Notes: generated from the sequence alone by a model not told the origin. 64,000 nt of DNA from Bacteroidia bacterium (GCA_030427635.1 JAUIBA010000024.1:1-64000), one strand, 5' to 3'. Shown: positions 1 to 9,207, counted from the first letter of the stretch. A program made the numbers and translations.

Positions 1-126
1 CGTACGAAGGGTGGTGTGATGGATCACAGCATATCGCTGGACAACTCACTGGCCAACGGTATGTATCTGCTCCGTCTCACCGCAGGTAACAATACTCAGG
101 TGTTCCATGTAACAGTAGAAAAATAG
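1..126 (+). CDS. C-terminal end of a T9SS-exported protein (partial)
   Basis: Only the last 41 codons are in the window; the gene enters from the left edge and stops with TAG at 124-126. The translation contains LANGMYLLRLTAG followed by FHVTVEK, the typical end of a type A T9SS C-terminal sorting domain: a beta-sandwich recognised by the secretion machinery and cleaved on export. It closely resembles the end of the giant protein at 15982-24363 (LANGMYMLNLTVG, then FHFVVKQ), so both are probably surface or secreted proteins of related architecture. The functional domains lie outside the window, so nothing more can be said of its role. Confidence 0.8.
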   Translation, partial: RTKGGVMDHSISLDNSLANGMYLLRLTAGNNTQVFHVTVEK

Positions 127-142
127 TGCGTAAGGCACGATG

Positions 143-188
143 TAATAACAACGGAGCCGTCTGATATCAGACGGCTCCGTTGTTATTA
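143..188. terminator. Bidirectional rho-independent terminator
   Basis: A perfect 46-bp palindrome centred between 165 and 166 with GC-rich arms (ACGGAGCCGTCTGAT) and A/T tracts on both sides. It sits between two convergent genes, the T9SS protein ending at 126 and the response regulator ending at 209, so it can serve both strands. Confidence 0.9.
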
Positions 189-208
189 TGCTCTATAGTA
201 TGCATGTA

Positions 209-1528
209 CTATCTGATATTGTATTTGTTCATTTTATAGTATAGTGTAGTCCTGTCTATATCCAGTATCCGCGCAGCTTTCGACTTGTTGTACCTCGCCT
301 CTGCAAGGGCTTTTAGTATCATGTCTTTTTCCTGTTCTTCCTGTATGCTTTTCAGGCCGCTGTCGGGAGTATTTTTGATTGATGTCAGCATTTCAGGTGG
401 CAGGTCATTCAGTTCTAGTCTGGAAGATGTTGCCGTAAGTACAGCGCGGCGTATGATATTGCGTAGTTCTCTCAGGTTTCCAGGCCAGTCATAGTTGAGG
501 AATATGTCCATCGCTTCATTGCTCAGTCCTGTAATGTGCTTGTTCAGTTCCGTGTTGGTTTGCTGTATGAATGTATCACAGAATATGGGCAGGTCTTCTA
601 TGCGCTGGCGGAGAGATGGCATTTCTATTTTAAACTCATTGAGACGATGGTAAAGGTCTTCTCTGAATCTACCTTCCTTTACTGCATTCAGCAGATTTTC
701 ATTGGTGGCAGTGATGATACGCACATCCACTTTTTTACTCTTTACACTACCCAGTGGCACTATTGTACGCTCCTGTATAGCACGTAGTAGTTTTACCTGT
801 ACATCATAGCTGAGATTACCTGTTTCGTCAAGGAATATAGTGCCACCATCTGCTTCCTCGAATAAGCCTGTTTTGTTTTGTAGTGCACCGGTAAATGCAC
901 CCTTGACATGGCCAAACAATTCACTGCCGGCAAGCTCTGCTGACAGAGCCCCACAATCCAGCGCCACGAATGGTGCACCGTTACGTTTACTAAGGTTATG
1001 AATGGTGCGTGCAGCGAGCTCTTTGCCGGTGCCGCTTTCTCCCTGTATGATGACGGAAAAGTCAGTGGGAGCTACCAGCTCTGTATGTTTTTTCAGTAAT
1101 TGTGCTGCAGGGCTGTTACCTGCCACATATGCAGGGGTTTCTTTTACTTTTTCACTCTTTCTGTTCGTATTACTAAGGGTATCTTTTACTGCATGCAGCA
1201 GTTCGTCAGGGTTGACGGGTTTTGTAATATAGTCTGATGCTCCCATCCTGATGGTATGTACTGCTGTACGTACGTCATTGAATGTGGTCATGACAATTAC
1301 TTTGCTGCGGGGCTGAGGTAGCTCATTTATATGGGTGAGTATATCCAGTCCAAGTCCGTCTGGCAGCCGGTAGTCCAGCAGTATCAGGTCATAGTGCCTG
1401 TCAGCAAGAGCTTTCCTTCCGCTTTTTATATCGGCAGCTATTGTTATGTCATATCCTTGCCTTAACAGGAATCGTTCCAGCAGGAGCGAAAAAGAGTTGT
1501 CGTCTTCTATTATCAGTATAGTAGCCAT
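209..1528 (-). CDS. Sigma-54-dependent response regulator (NtrC family)
   Basis: A 439-residue cytoplasmic transcription activator. Residues 1-115 form a receiver domain with acidic pocket D9/D10, phospho-acceptor D52, T81/T82 and K103. Residues about 135-365 form the AAA+ domain with Walker A GESGTGKE (163-170), the sigma-54 contact loop GAFTGA (210-215) and Walker B FLDE (232-235). A Fis-type helix-turn-helix ends the protein, around NKSKAARILDIDRTTLYYKM. All expected residues are present, so it should be an active enhancer-binding protein working with RpoN. The hybrid histidine kinase two genes upstream, transcribed in the same direction, is a possible partner, but a small secreted-protein gene lies between them and pairing is only inferred. 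Confidence 0.95.
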   Translation of the reverse strand: MATILIIEDDNSFSLLLERFLLRQGYDITIAADIKSGRKALADRHYDLILLDYRLPDGLGLDILTHINELPQPRSKVIVMTTFNDVRTAVHTIRMGASDYITKPVNPDELLHAVKDTLSNTNRKSEKVKETPAYVAGNSPAAQLLKKHTELVAPTDFSVIIQGESGTGKELAARTIHNLSKRNGAPFVALDCGALSAELAGSELFGHVKGAFTGALQNKTGLFEEADGGTIFLDETGNLSYDVQVKLLRAIQERTIVPLGSVKSKKVDVRIITATNENLLNAVKEGRFREDLYHRLNEFKIEMPSLRQRIEDLPIFCDTFIQQTNTELNKHITGLSNEAMDIFLNYDWPGNLRELRNIIRRAVLTATSSRLELNDLPPEMLTSIKNTPDSGLKSIQEEQEKDMILKALAEARYNKSKAARILDIDRTTLYYKMNKYNIR

Positions 1529-1548
1529 GCAGTATTAGCAAATATCGG

Positions 1549-1584
1549 AAATAAGAAGCAGGGGTCAGCATAGCCAACCCCTGC
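1549..1584 (-). terminator. Weak hairpin terminator after the small secreted protein
   Basis: GCAGGGGT (1558-1565) pairs with ACCCCTGC (1577-1584) across an 11-base loop. On the minus strand the hairpin is followed by a modest T-rich stretch. It lies between the genes at 1628 and 1528, so it could separate or attenuate their transcription. Confidence 0.45.
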
Positions 1585-1627
1585 GCGATCTCAGGATTTC
1601 AAGGTTATATACCGATACCCCGCGGTA

Positions 1628-1933
1628 TTACCTGACTGTCCCGTCCTTGCTTATTTTTATAGTCTGCGTCTTATCTGCGTTTTTCAGCTCTACTGTGTAT
1701 AATTCCGGCTGAGATTTTGATGTCCATGCGGTTGTAGCCTGCCATCCTTTATAAGCATCGCCGGCAAGTGTCTTTTTTATAGCTTCAGGCAATGCTGCAG
1801 GGTCAACTTTTACTTTTTCTTCCTGCTGCGTAGCTGCTACCGATGGTGTTTGTGCAGGTGCATTTGTAGTTTGAGCAAAAGAAACAGAAGTGATGCCTGT
1901 CAGCAACAACGCTGAAAAAAATACTTTTTTCAT
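1628..1933 (-). CDS. Small secreted protein, unknown function
   Basis: A 101-residue protein when started at the ATG at 1931-1933, which gives a clean signal peptide (MKKVFFSALLLTGITSVSFA, then QTT). An upstream in-frame ATG at 1981 would put 16 residues without signal character in front and is less likely. The mature part has a low-complexity Ala/Thr/Gln linker, then a small domain ending in ELKNADKTQTIKISKDGTVR, which resembles the short beta-rich secreted domains common in Bacteroidota. I do not recognise a specific family. It lies between the hybrid kinase and the response regulator, in the same direction. Confidence 0.75.
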   Translation of the reverse strand: MKKVFFSALLLTGITSVSFAQTTNAPAQTPSVAATQQEEKVKVDPAALPEAIKKTLAGDAYKGWQATTAWTSKSQPELYTVELKNADKTQTIKISKDGTVR

Positions 1934-2071
1934 AAAAAGAAATATTGTGTGTTTAATACACTTACCATGTGCCAATATCATGCCTGCTTTTCTGCTGTGA
2001 GAAAAGTGTCTGGTTATCAGTGCTATAAGGTTGCCGGTAAAATGTTGTGTAAGAAGAAAGTGTCAGTTTTT

Positions 2072-4555
2072 TCAACACTTTGTGGTATCGCTATTGTCAG
2101 CTATCCAGGAAGAAAGGAATTGCATGGCATGGGCTATTGCCGGGAGTAGCTCTGTAGGGAGTTCTGTAACAGTTGCCCCCTCATTTCTTAACGACTTTTC
2201 TGCAGCCCTGAGTTGTAATGCAAGTTCTCCCATCCCCAACTGGCCCATACGGCTGGCAAGCCTGTGCAGGGCTTCGGCAATGACAACCGGGCTGTTTTCT
2301 TTTATTCCGGTACTTATGAGGGTTACGTCTGTAGTGGTCTGCTCTATAAAGGCTGTCAGTACTGAGATGACAATTTCATGGTCATTTCCAGCCATTTTTA
2401 TGATGCTATCCAGTGAAGGTATTTCATGTTCTTCAACGTCGGTTATATTGTCTGTCAGTGATGCCAGCAGTGTCTGCTCAGTAAATGGCTTGGTAAGCAA
2501 TTTGTCAAATCCCTTACTCAGAATATCATCCTGCTCTTCAGGCAGCGCCTGAGCTGTAAATGCAATGAACACAGCTGACTCCGGCATGTCTTTTCTGTTT
2601 CTGAGTACACGCTGTAGTTCTATTCCGTTTACGTCCCCCATCCTTATATCCAACAGTATATATGAAAGGTGTTGAGGAATTCTACTTTCAGTCATTGCAG
2701 TGCCATTAGGAAAGCAGGTATGGGGTATGTTATGTCTCGTTAATATTCTACTGGTCAGCTCCAGTATAGTTTCATCATCATCTGCTATCCATACATGGTT
2801 GCGGGTCGTTGTCTGATTAATATTAGCAGTCCCTGTTACGGCTGTCTCGCATATAGCGTAGGGTATCTGCACCTGAAACTCGCTTCCGGTTTTGCCGTCA
2901 CTCATTACAGCAATGGTGCCATTGTGCAGGTCCACTATATGCTTTACGATACTTAATCCCAGGCCGGTACCCTGATGCGTGTCATTATCGTTTGCCTGTT
3001 CAAACTCTTCAAACAGCCGCTTTTTCTCTTCGCCTTTTATTCCAGGTCCTGTATCACTTACGGATAGTGACAGCAGTATTTGCTCCCCGTCTGTCTCATT
3101 AATGTTTACTGACAGTGTAACACTTCCCTGTGTTGTGTACTTAATGGCATTACCCAGAAGGTTCAGCAGTATTTGCCTTAGCCGGAATGAATCACCATAA
3201 ACGTTGATTTCAGTATCTCTGTTATTATGATACAGGACTTGGAGCCCCTTCTTTTCCGCCTGTACCTGCACCATGTCTGTTACATCTTTTGTAACCTCAC
3301 TGAGAGAAAAAGGTTCATTTGTCAATGCCAGCTTACCAGATACAATGCGGCTGTAATCCAGTATCTGATTAACAGTTTGTAATAAATGGAGTGATGAGTT
3401 GTACAGCTTGTTCAGGTCGTTGGGCTCAGCGCTTCCCGCCATTTTCATTTGTTCAGATAAGCCTATTATTGTTTGTAGTGGAGTACGCAGTTCATGACTC
3501 ATATTGGCCAGAAACCGTTGCCTTGCTTTTCCTGCTTCTTCCGCTTTTTGTCTGGCATCAATGAGTGCGTTTTTATATTTTTTATTACGGGCAATGTCCT
3601 GAAATAAGAACATCACAAGTATTAGTATGCATAGTACAAAACCTGTAAGCAGGTAGCCCGACTGTTTCAGGCCTGTCACTATTGACTCCCTGGCGAAAGC
3701 TGATTTTTCTTCGTCTTCTGCCTGGCTGGTTGTTTCTATGTCTTTCAGTAGTCCTGTGAGTCGGGTAATGAAAGCAGCATCAGTACTACCCAGTTTCATG
3801 CGTTGCGCTCTGATATTTCTTCTTTGTCGCAGTCTGCCCTGTTCCAGTCTGGCTATCTGTGCATTCAGTGCTACCAGGCTATCTGCTTTTGCCAGTGTTG
3901 CAGCAGTGTCAATATGTATATTGAGTACTTCTTCTACCCGCTGTTTTATTATTTTCTCTTCTGTATTTTTTTTACCTGTCAGTCTGGACCAGAACGATGA
4001 CCTGCCTTTAGGTACAGAGATAGTGTCTGTAACAATTCTGGTCTCTTTGGTAGTTATTATCCGGGGGCTGTCCAGCATAGGGCGTACCTGCACTATGAGT
4101 GCAGACATATCATCTACTTTCTCGCTTATGGTGTCTGATTTGTTTAGTCTGTCCCGTAGCAGTATATATGTTTCGTAGTATTTTTTTCGTTTGCTTATCA
4201 GCAGCTTCATTGAGTCTATTCTATCACTTTGTAACGCATCATTAGCGGTCAGTATCCGCAGCGAATCCAGCATTACGTTCATTCTCTGCACTACATTCAG
4301 ATGGGCATCATATCCCGATGCGTTCCGTTCGGCATAGTTTTGTAGTGTACCCAGTATTGCGGCTTCAGAGAAAAGGCTTGCTATCAGCGACGTTTTTTTG
4401 TCAGGTTGTGAGAGTGCATTTACGGTAGGGAGAATTCTGGTAAACGTAACTCTTGCTATAGCTACACTGAGCAGTACTGCTGCAATGGCTATAACCACAA
4501 TGGCTACCGCCTTGCCTGCTATTGCATTGTCCTGCTGTATGTTTTTATCTTTCAT
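2072..4555 (-). CDS. Hybrid sensor histidine kinase with receiver and Hpt domains
   Basis: An 827-residue membrane phosphorelay protein. A first membrane segment lies at about residues 14-35 and a second at about 300-320. The ~265-residue region between them is probably periplasmic, helical and charged, with coiled-coil character at about 220-255. The HisKA helix carries FLANMSHELRTPLQ with phospho-acceptor H354. An HATPase_c domain follows with DTGPGIKGEEKKRLFEEF and GTGLGLSIVKHIVDLH. Then comes a receiver (DDDE start, YILLDIRMGDVNG phospho-site near residue 643) and a C-terminal Hpt-like domain with histidine in EALHRLASRMGQLGM. A full His-Asp-His relay could therefore occur within one protein. 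The signal sensed is unknown. No dedicated output regulator is fused; the NtrC-type regulator downstream is a candidate. Confidence 0.93.
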   Translation of the reverse strand: MKDKNIQQDNAIAGKAVAIVVIAIAAVLLSVAIARVTFTRILPTVNALSQPDKKTSLIASLFSEAAILGTLQNYAERNASGYDAHLNVVQRMNVMLDSLRILTANDALQSDRIDSMKLLISKRKKYYETYILLRDRLNKSDTISEKVDDMSALIVQVRPMLDSPRIITTKETRIVTDTISVPKGRSSFWSRLTGKKNTEEKIIKQRVEEVLNIHIDTAATLAKADSLVALNAQIARLEQGRLRQRRNIRAQRMKLGSTDAAFITRLTGLLKDIETTSQAEDEEKSAFARESIVTGLKQSGYLLTGFVLCILILVMFLFQDIARNKKYKNALIDARQKAEEAGKARQRFLANMSHELRTPLQTIIGLSEQMKMAGSAEPNDLNKLYNSSLHLLQTVNQILDYSRIVSGKLALTNEPFSLSEVTKDVTDMVQVQAEKKGLQVLYHNNRDTEINVYGDSFRLRQILLNLLGNAIKYTTQGSVTLSVNINETDGEQILLSLSVSDTGPGIKGEEKKRLFEEFEQANDNDTHQGTGLGLSIVKHIVDLHNGTIAVMSDGKTGSEFQVQIPYAICETAVTGTANINQTTTRNHVWIADDDETILELTSRILTRHNIPHTCFPNGTAMTESRIPQHLSYILLDIRMGDVNGIELQRVLRNRKDMPESAVFIAFTAQALPEEQDDILSKGFDKLLTKPFTEQTLLASLTDNITDVEEHEIPSLDSIIKMAGNDHEIVISVLTAFIEQTTTDVTLISTGIKENSPVVIAEALHRLASRMGQLGMGELALQLRAAEKSLRNEGATVTELPTELLPAIAHAMQFLSSWIADNSDTTKC

Positions 4556-4703
4556 GCCTGCTATGTACCTGTCAGTTTACTACGCTTGTAGGGTAAGCTG
4601 ATGCACTTGTCCCGATATTCATGTAAAGTTACAATACACTGTTGGCAGGGGCATTTTTGTTTTAGTTCTGAACGGTGAATTGCCTGATTTGCATAAATAA
4701 AAA

Positions 4704-4736
4704 CGCGATGTACAGGGTACATCGCGCTCTCAAAAA
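4704..4736 (-). terminator. Rho-independent terminator of the secreted repeat protein
   Basis: CGCGATGTAC (4704-4713) and GTACATCGCG (4717-4726) form a 10-bp stem with a 3-base loop. On the minus strand the stem is followed by TTTTTATTTA, directly downstream of the gene ending at 4755. Confidence 0.9.
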
Positions 4737-4754
4737 ATATATCAATTACGTGTA

Positions 4755-5687
4755 TTACTCACACGAAAAGGAGTTAATAATATAGAATTGGCTGGCGGCG
4801 ACATTGGCTTTTAATGAAACAGCTTTACCCGCAGTCAGTGTAGAGCCTGTAATAGTGCAGGAGCCACCTGCTGTATTAATTACACAGCTTCCCAAAGAAC
4901 TTTCTGTTCCTGTAGATAGAGCAACAGTTGCACTTGCCCCTGCATAGTTCAGAGATACCATTGTAACTGTAAGTGGGAAGTTGCCCGTAGCGCCTCCGGC
5001 TGAAATCTTTGCTGATGGCGTACAATCGGTAAAAGAAGTACCTGTTGCAGTTGGTTGAACGTTGGCCGCAGTACTGGATAGGTTAGTGACGGGTGAAAAA
5101 TATGTGACACCTGTAGAGGCAGTCTGATGTGCGGCAACTACGTAAGGTATGCCGCTGGGGGATGCTCCCGTTGCCGAACTGCCCCCACCAGAAGGAGTAG
5201 CCCATTGTCCATCTCCACGCAGGTACGTAGTGGCAGATGCTGTACCGGTAGCAGCTATTTTGGTCACTGTAACGGAGCCGGCGATTATTTTTGAGGTCGA
5301 TACGCTATTGACCGCCAGCTCAGTCGCACCAACAGCACCACTGGCAATAGTGGGGTTAGGGTAAGTGCCGGAGAGTGCTCCACCAGCAGCGCCGCTAGGT
5401 GTGCCACCCCCTCCGCCTACCTGTGCCCAGGAAGAGCCATTGTAATAATAAAAACCTGCCGTGCCATCAGTTTGATACACCATAAGTGCAGTAGCAGGGC
5501 TGCTAATTGCAGTACGCTCTGCCTCTGTCATACGTGGAATAAGGAGACCTTTGGTAGTTGATGACACATCAAGCATAGCCGATGCATCGGCAGCAGTACC
5601 TGATGTGTTTACTGCCATCCCCTGGCCATTGGCTTTGATAGCCAGACAAAAAACAGAGGCAATAATCAGAGAAGGAAGGTGACGCAT
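4755..5687 (-). CDS. Secreted fibre-like repeat protein, unknown function
   Basis: A 310-residue secreted protein starting at 5687 (MRHLPSLIIASVFCLAIKA, signal peptide). The longer ORF start at 5723 would place 12 basic residues before it. After the signal comes TAADASAMLDVSSTTKGLLIPRM, a segment frequent in Bacteroidota secreted proteins and phage-tail-like fibres, then YYYNGSSWAQVGGGGG, a Gly/Ala/Thr/Ser-rich fibrous stretch (SGTYPNPTIASGAVGATELA, with repeated TSKI/TVTKI units) and a C-terminal beta-rich part with two cysteines. No T9SS sorting domain is visible. It is probably displayed or released at the surface. The family resemblance is from memory and no enzymatic motif is present. 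Confidence 0.8.
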   Translation of the reverse strand: MRHLPSLIIASVFCLAIKANGQGMAVNTSGTAADASAMLDVSSTTKGLLIPRMTEAERTAISSPATALMVYQTDGTAGFYYYNGSSWAQVGGGGGTPSGAAGGALSGTYPNPTIASGAVGATELAVNSVSTSKIIAGSVTVTKIAATGTASATTYLRGDGQWATPSGGGSSATGASPSGIPYVVAAHQTASTGVTYFSPVTNLSSTAANVQPTATGTSFTDCTPSAKISAGGATGNFPLTVTMVSLNYAGASATVALSTGTESSLGSCVINTAGGSCTITGSTLTAGKAVSLKANVAASQFYIINSFSCE

Positions 5688-5840
5688 TTTCTTTATTTTA
5701 ATAGTAATTAAGCGTATTAACATGCTAAGTTAATACAAGATTTGAGCTTCACTATATTTATTTAAGTAAAACAATGTATTATCTTATTTAAGCAGATAAA
5801 ATGTGAGCATATCTCATATAACTATTGATAAATATTGTGG

Positions 5841-6686
5841 TTAATTATCCAGCTTCACTTCAAATATTTTGGGCCAGTTTTTTCCTGTTACAAATATTCG
5901 GTTTCCTTTCTGGTCATACGCTATTCCGTTCATAGTTTCTGGTGCGCTTTCATCGCCTGTAGAAGGTGGGATACCTCCCTGCTGGCGTATTGTCATCATA
6001 TTGGCTCGAGCTACCAGGCGGCCGGTAGTGGTATCTATTTTCAGTATTACATCTGCCTGCCACTGATTGGCATAAATGAAACCATTTATCAGCTCCAGCT
6101 CATTAATGCGGAATACAGGTCCATGTTCATCTGTTACAGATAGTTGCTTTACTATCTGTCCCGATGCCGGGTCCATGAAGTATATTTTATTACTGCCGTC
6201 ACTGAATATAAGCTGGCTGCCATTATTAGTCATTCCCCATCCCTCCTGGGTAGGAAAACTGAATGTTGATAGTTGCTTCAGACTAGCTGCATCATACACA
6301 AAGCCTTTACCCTCACGGTAAGTGAGCTGATATATTTTATCATTTAGTATGGTCATACCCTCACCAAAATATCTGTTGTCCATTTTGGTAGATTGCAGCA
6401 CTTTTCCGGTTGCCAGTTCTGTTTTCCGTATATCAGACTGGCCATATTGTCCTACACTTTCGTATAATATACCATCTTTATATTCCAGCCCTTCGGTGAA
6501 TGCGTGCGTATCGTGAGGGTATTGATTTACAATATTGAAGCTGATAGCTGCAGCCACCTGCAGGTCTGATTCCGATGCTGGTGTTTCAGTGGATGTTTCC
6601 TTTTCTTTTACCGCTTCGTCCTTACATGCGGTTATCGTAAGTGTTGCTGCCAGTAGCAGTGTACTATATTTTCTCAGTAGTGTCAT
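5841..6686 (-). CDS. Glutaminyl-peptide cyclotransferase (plant-type), lipoprotein
   Basis: A 281-residue lipoprotein: the signal peptide ends in the lipobox ITAC with the lipidated cysteine near residue 21. The mature part matches the plant/bacterial glutaminyl cyclase family (a five-bladed propeller), with YPHDTHAFTEGLEY, LYESVGQYGQSDIR, YFGEGMTIL, YQLTYREGKGFVYD, GEGW-like TQEGWGMTNNG, NELELINGFIYANQW and NGIAYD near the end. The family converts N-terminal glutamine to pyroglutamate in exported peptides; pyroglutamate is a common N-terminus of mature Bacteroidota secreted proteins, which fits the many exported proteins here. It overlaps the upstream gene by 23 nt, suggesting co-transcription. 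Confidence 0.92.
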   Translation of the reverse strand: MTLLRKYSTLLLAATLTITACKDEAVKEKETSTETPASESDLQVAAAISFNIVNQYPHDTHAFTEGLEYKDGILYESVGQYGQSDIRKTELATGKVLQSTKMDNRYFGEGMTILNDKIYQLTYREGKGFVYDAASLKQLSTFSFPTQEGWGMTNNGSQLIFSDGSNKIYFMDPASGQIVKQLSVTDEHGPVFRINELELINGFIYANQWQADVILKIDTTTGRLVARANMMTIRQQGGIPPSTGDESAPETMNGIAYDQKGNRIFVTGKNWPKIFEVKLDN

Positions 6687-7266
6687 GTCTTCTGAATCCT
6701 ATTGGATTTCTTTTTACCGGATTAAGTTCTTCGCCTTCCTCGCCCTGGCGTTCGGCCATACCTGTAAAGCTTGAGTAAAATGCTATCTGCATTCCCTTTG
6801 CCACAATTTCTTCTATCACATCATTTGTTATCTGTGATGGCTCATTAAATACTCCCATCGGAACTATTTGCGACTGGTCTTCTTCCAGGTCGCTGTAGTG
6901 AGGTTGTAGCAGTACTATCACCTGCCCCGTAATGGTGGGTGTAAACGATATGTTGAAACCTTCTTCTTTATAAGTCATTTTCTCACCTATACTGTTTCTG
7001 AAGGTGAGTGGCATAGGCATGGGGCCTGAGCGGAACTCTACAGATGGCATTCTGTTATTGGTGCCTCTCATACCTTCATTGAAGGCCAATAGTGTATCTA
7101 CAAAGAATCCCTGTTGGTACCGGGCGTTTACGTTCAGATAATCTGCTATTGCTTTAAGATGGTTTCTTACACGCTCATGGCTTGCCAGCCATTGGTCCTG
7201 GCGGCTATGTACCTGAGCCAACCCCTCATCGTAGCGGTTGGCAGCTTTGAGTATTTCTTCAAACAT
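6664..7266 (-). CDS. Conserved-looking hypothetical protein
   Basis: About 200 residues when started at MFEEIL (7266); a start at 7284 adds six residues. No signal peptide or membrane segment. The N-terminal half is helical (KAANRYDEGLAQVHSRQDQW), and the middle is beta-rich with SFTPTITGQVIVLLQPHYSD. The C-terminus is acidic then basic (QGEEGEELNPVKRNPIGF). I do not recognise the family. Its 3' end overlaps the glutaminyl cyclase gene by 23 nt, implying translational coupling. Confidence 0.7.
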   Translation of the reverse strand: MFEEILKAANRYDEGLAQVHSRQDQWLASHERVRNHLKAIADYLNVNARYQQGFFVDTLLAFNEGMRGTNNRMPSVEFRSGPMPMPLTFRNSIGEKMTYKEEGFNISFTPTITGQVIVLLQPHYSDLEEDQSQIVPMGVFNEPSQITNDVIEEIVAKGMQIAFYSSFTGMAERQGEEGEELNPVKRNPIGFRRHDTTEKI

Positions 7267-7326
7267 TATGCCCGCAAAATACATAAAATGCCGCCGTGAT
7301 ATTATATGTATGATGTGGTAGTGACT

Positions 7327-7354
7327 AAAAAAGCCCGGTACCCCGGTCTTTTTT
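7327..7354. terminator. Hairpin terminator
   Basis: AAAAAAGCCCGG (7327-7338) pairs with CCGGTCTTTTTT (7343-7354) with one mismatch. It lies just downstream of the acidic-protein gene on the minus strand and has A/T tracts on both sides. Confidence 0.8.
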
Positions 7355-7372
7355 AGGACTAGTCAGTTTTAG

Positions 7373-7600
7373 TTATTCTGCATCTTCTGATGGCAGTTCT
7401 TCTTCATCTTCAGTTACGTCATCGTTTTCTTCTTCCATGTCATCGGTCATTTCTTCATCCGTTACATCTTCCTGCTCTTCCATTTCCATGTCATCTGCAG
7501 CATCTTCATCTGTGGCATCAGGCGCATCGTTCATGTCTGTGTTTTCCAGAATGGATGCATCAATAGTTTCCGTTACTTCCGGTTCAAATGTGTTTTCCAT
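7373..7600 (-). CDS. Very acidic small protein
   Basis: A 75-residue protein made almost entirely of Asp, Glu, Met and Thr from residue 25 on (for example EEQEDVTDEEMTDDMEEEND), with no basic residues. It has its own terminator downstream and an AT-rich leader. No domain can be assigned; it is likely intrinsically disordered. The repeated DVTDEE/DDMEEE units suggest slippage-driven growth. It could be a metal- or protein-binding buffer, but that is speculation. The clean reading frame, the start and the terminator favour a real gene. Confidence 0.55.
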   Translation of the reverse strand: MENTFEPEVTETIDASILENTDMNDAPDATDEDAADDMEMEEQEDVTDEEMTDDMEEENDDVTEDEEELPSEDAE

Positions 7601-7749
7601 GATTTTGCTTTTTTGTTTGGTAAAATGAGTACTGCAATCTATGTATCCAATATTACCGTCAGTATTAAATGTATATGCTCAGTGATAATATAATATTGGC
7701 GAAACATTCCCGAAACACCGCTGATATTTGTTTATAACCGGCATATACT

Positions 7750-9207
7750 TTGTTAAAACATCTACTGGGTAGTAAACCTGAATTCAGGTGTAGTTTTTTT
7801 CTTTTTATCTTGCCTGCTGTGAGAGGTGCTGCTGTATTTGTTATTGCTTTATTGCTTGTTGCTTCGTTTATCACTTCATGTGGTGATGAAGGGCGAGGTG
7901 AGGAATCTGTACCAGACATGGTAACCTTTACAGAGCATATAGCGCCGGTTTTATATAAAAACTGTACACAGTGTCACAGACCGGGAGGAAGTGCACACTT
8001 CTCACTGCTCACGTATGAAGATGCCAGGAAGTATGGTGCTGCAAATGCTTATGTAGCCAGAAACCGTATAATGCCCCCATGGCCGGCCGACCCCCATTAT
8101 ACAGAATTTCTTTACCAGCGTGTGCTGTCAGAGCATGATATAGCAGTACTGCAAAAATGGGTAGATGGTGGTATGCCGCAGGGCGCAGATAATAAAATGC
8201 CTGCATTGCCTGATTATCCTAAGGGGTCAGAGATAGGTACCCCCGATATGCGTATCCCCGTGAAGCCGGTAACACTGGCTGCCAATAGCCCGGACAGGTT
8301 TCTGTTGGTAAAGGTCCCTTTTGAATTGCCGCAGGATACTTTTGCCAGTCTTATAGAGTTTATGCCCGGGGGCAGTAATGTGGTACACCATGTCAATGGG
8401 GATATGGTAAAGTATGTATACGAAAAGAAGAACAATGTATTCGGTGGAGAGTATGTGGTAGATATGGTAGCAGATACAGCTACCCTTGTTGAGGCATTTA
8501 ACCGGCTGGACCTTCCCAATGATGATGGCTCATGGCCGGTGTTACGAAAGTCTGTGGTAAATTACCTGCCGGGTGTGTTTGGTCAGCGGTATCCTGAGGG
8601 TATAGGTGGGTATCATTTACCACGTAAGGGTGTTTTTCTGCTCAATGACATGCATTATGGGTTTACTCAGAAAAACGAAATAACAGACAGTTCTTATATC
8701 AATATCTTCTTCTCTCCCATTCCACCCGACAGGCCGGTGATGGAATTTCAGCTGGGTACTCTTGGCCGTGTGCCGGTGGAGCCAGATCTGGTAATAGCAG
8801 CCAATACTGTGAAAACGGTATATAGCAGGTACAAAACAGAAGAAGATATATCTATACTGACGGTAAATCCCCATATGCATCTGCTTGGTAAGAGTTTTAG
8901 AGGATATGCATTAAAACCCGATGGGGATACGATAAGGCTTATTTCTATTCCCCGGTGGGATTTTAACTGGCAGTATTTTTATACGTTCCCGCACATGGTA
9001 AAGATACCTGCCGGTAGTACTATTGTGGCAGAAGGGGTATATGACAACACGAACAAAAACCTGAATAATCCGTTTAGTCCGCCACGCGAGGTATCAGACA
9101 GGAAGGGAAGTATGAAGGCTACTGATGAAATGTTCCAGTTCATTATTTCCTACCTGCCATACAGGGATGGGGATGAACATATCAGCCTCAGTACCGGGAA
9201 AGATTGA
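7750..9207 (+). CDS. Cytochrome c / PHM-type copper monooxygenase lipoprotein
   Basis: The ORF opens with TTG at 7750 and has no early in-frame ATG. A GTG at 7819 would give an ideal lipoprotein signal (VRGAAVFVIALLLVASFITSC), so the true start may be there. After the lipid site comes a cytochrome c segment with heme motif NCTQCH and later MPPWPADPHY. The second half resembles peptidylglycine monooxygenase-type copper type II enzymes: NVVHHVNGD (a His-His pair as at the CuH site), NPHMHLLGKSFRGY (the HxH-LGK-x-x-GY CuM motif) and TDEMFQF (the methionine ligand motif). A periplasmic oxidoreductase in which heme feeds electrons to copper is the natural reading, but the substrate is unknown. The redoxin gene follows 38 nt later. 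Confidence 0.85.
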   Translation: MLKHLLGSKPEFRCSFFLFILPAVRGAAVFVIALLLVASFITSCGDEGRGEESVPDMVTFTEHIAPVLYKNCTQCHRPGGSAHFSLLTYEDARKYGAANAYVARNRIMPPWPADPHYTEFLYQRVLSEHDIAVLQKWVDGGMPQGADNKMPALPDYPKGSEIGTPDMRIPVKPVTLAANSPDRFLLVKVPFELPQDTFASLIEFMPGGSNVVHHVNGDMVKYVYEKKNNVFGGEYVVDMVADTATLVEAFNRLDLPNDDGSWPVLRKSVVNYLPGVFGQRYPEGIGGYHLPRKGVFLLNDMHYGFTQKNEITDSSYINIFFSPIPPDRPVMEFQLGTLGRVPVEPDLVIAANTVKTVYSRYKTEEDISILTVNPHMHLLGKSFRGYALKPDGDTIRLISIPRWDFNWQYFYTFPHMVKIPAGSTIVAEGVYDNTNKNLNNPFSPPREVSDRKGSMKATDEMFQFIISYLPYRDGDEHISLSTGKD

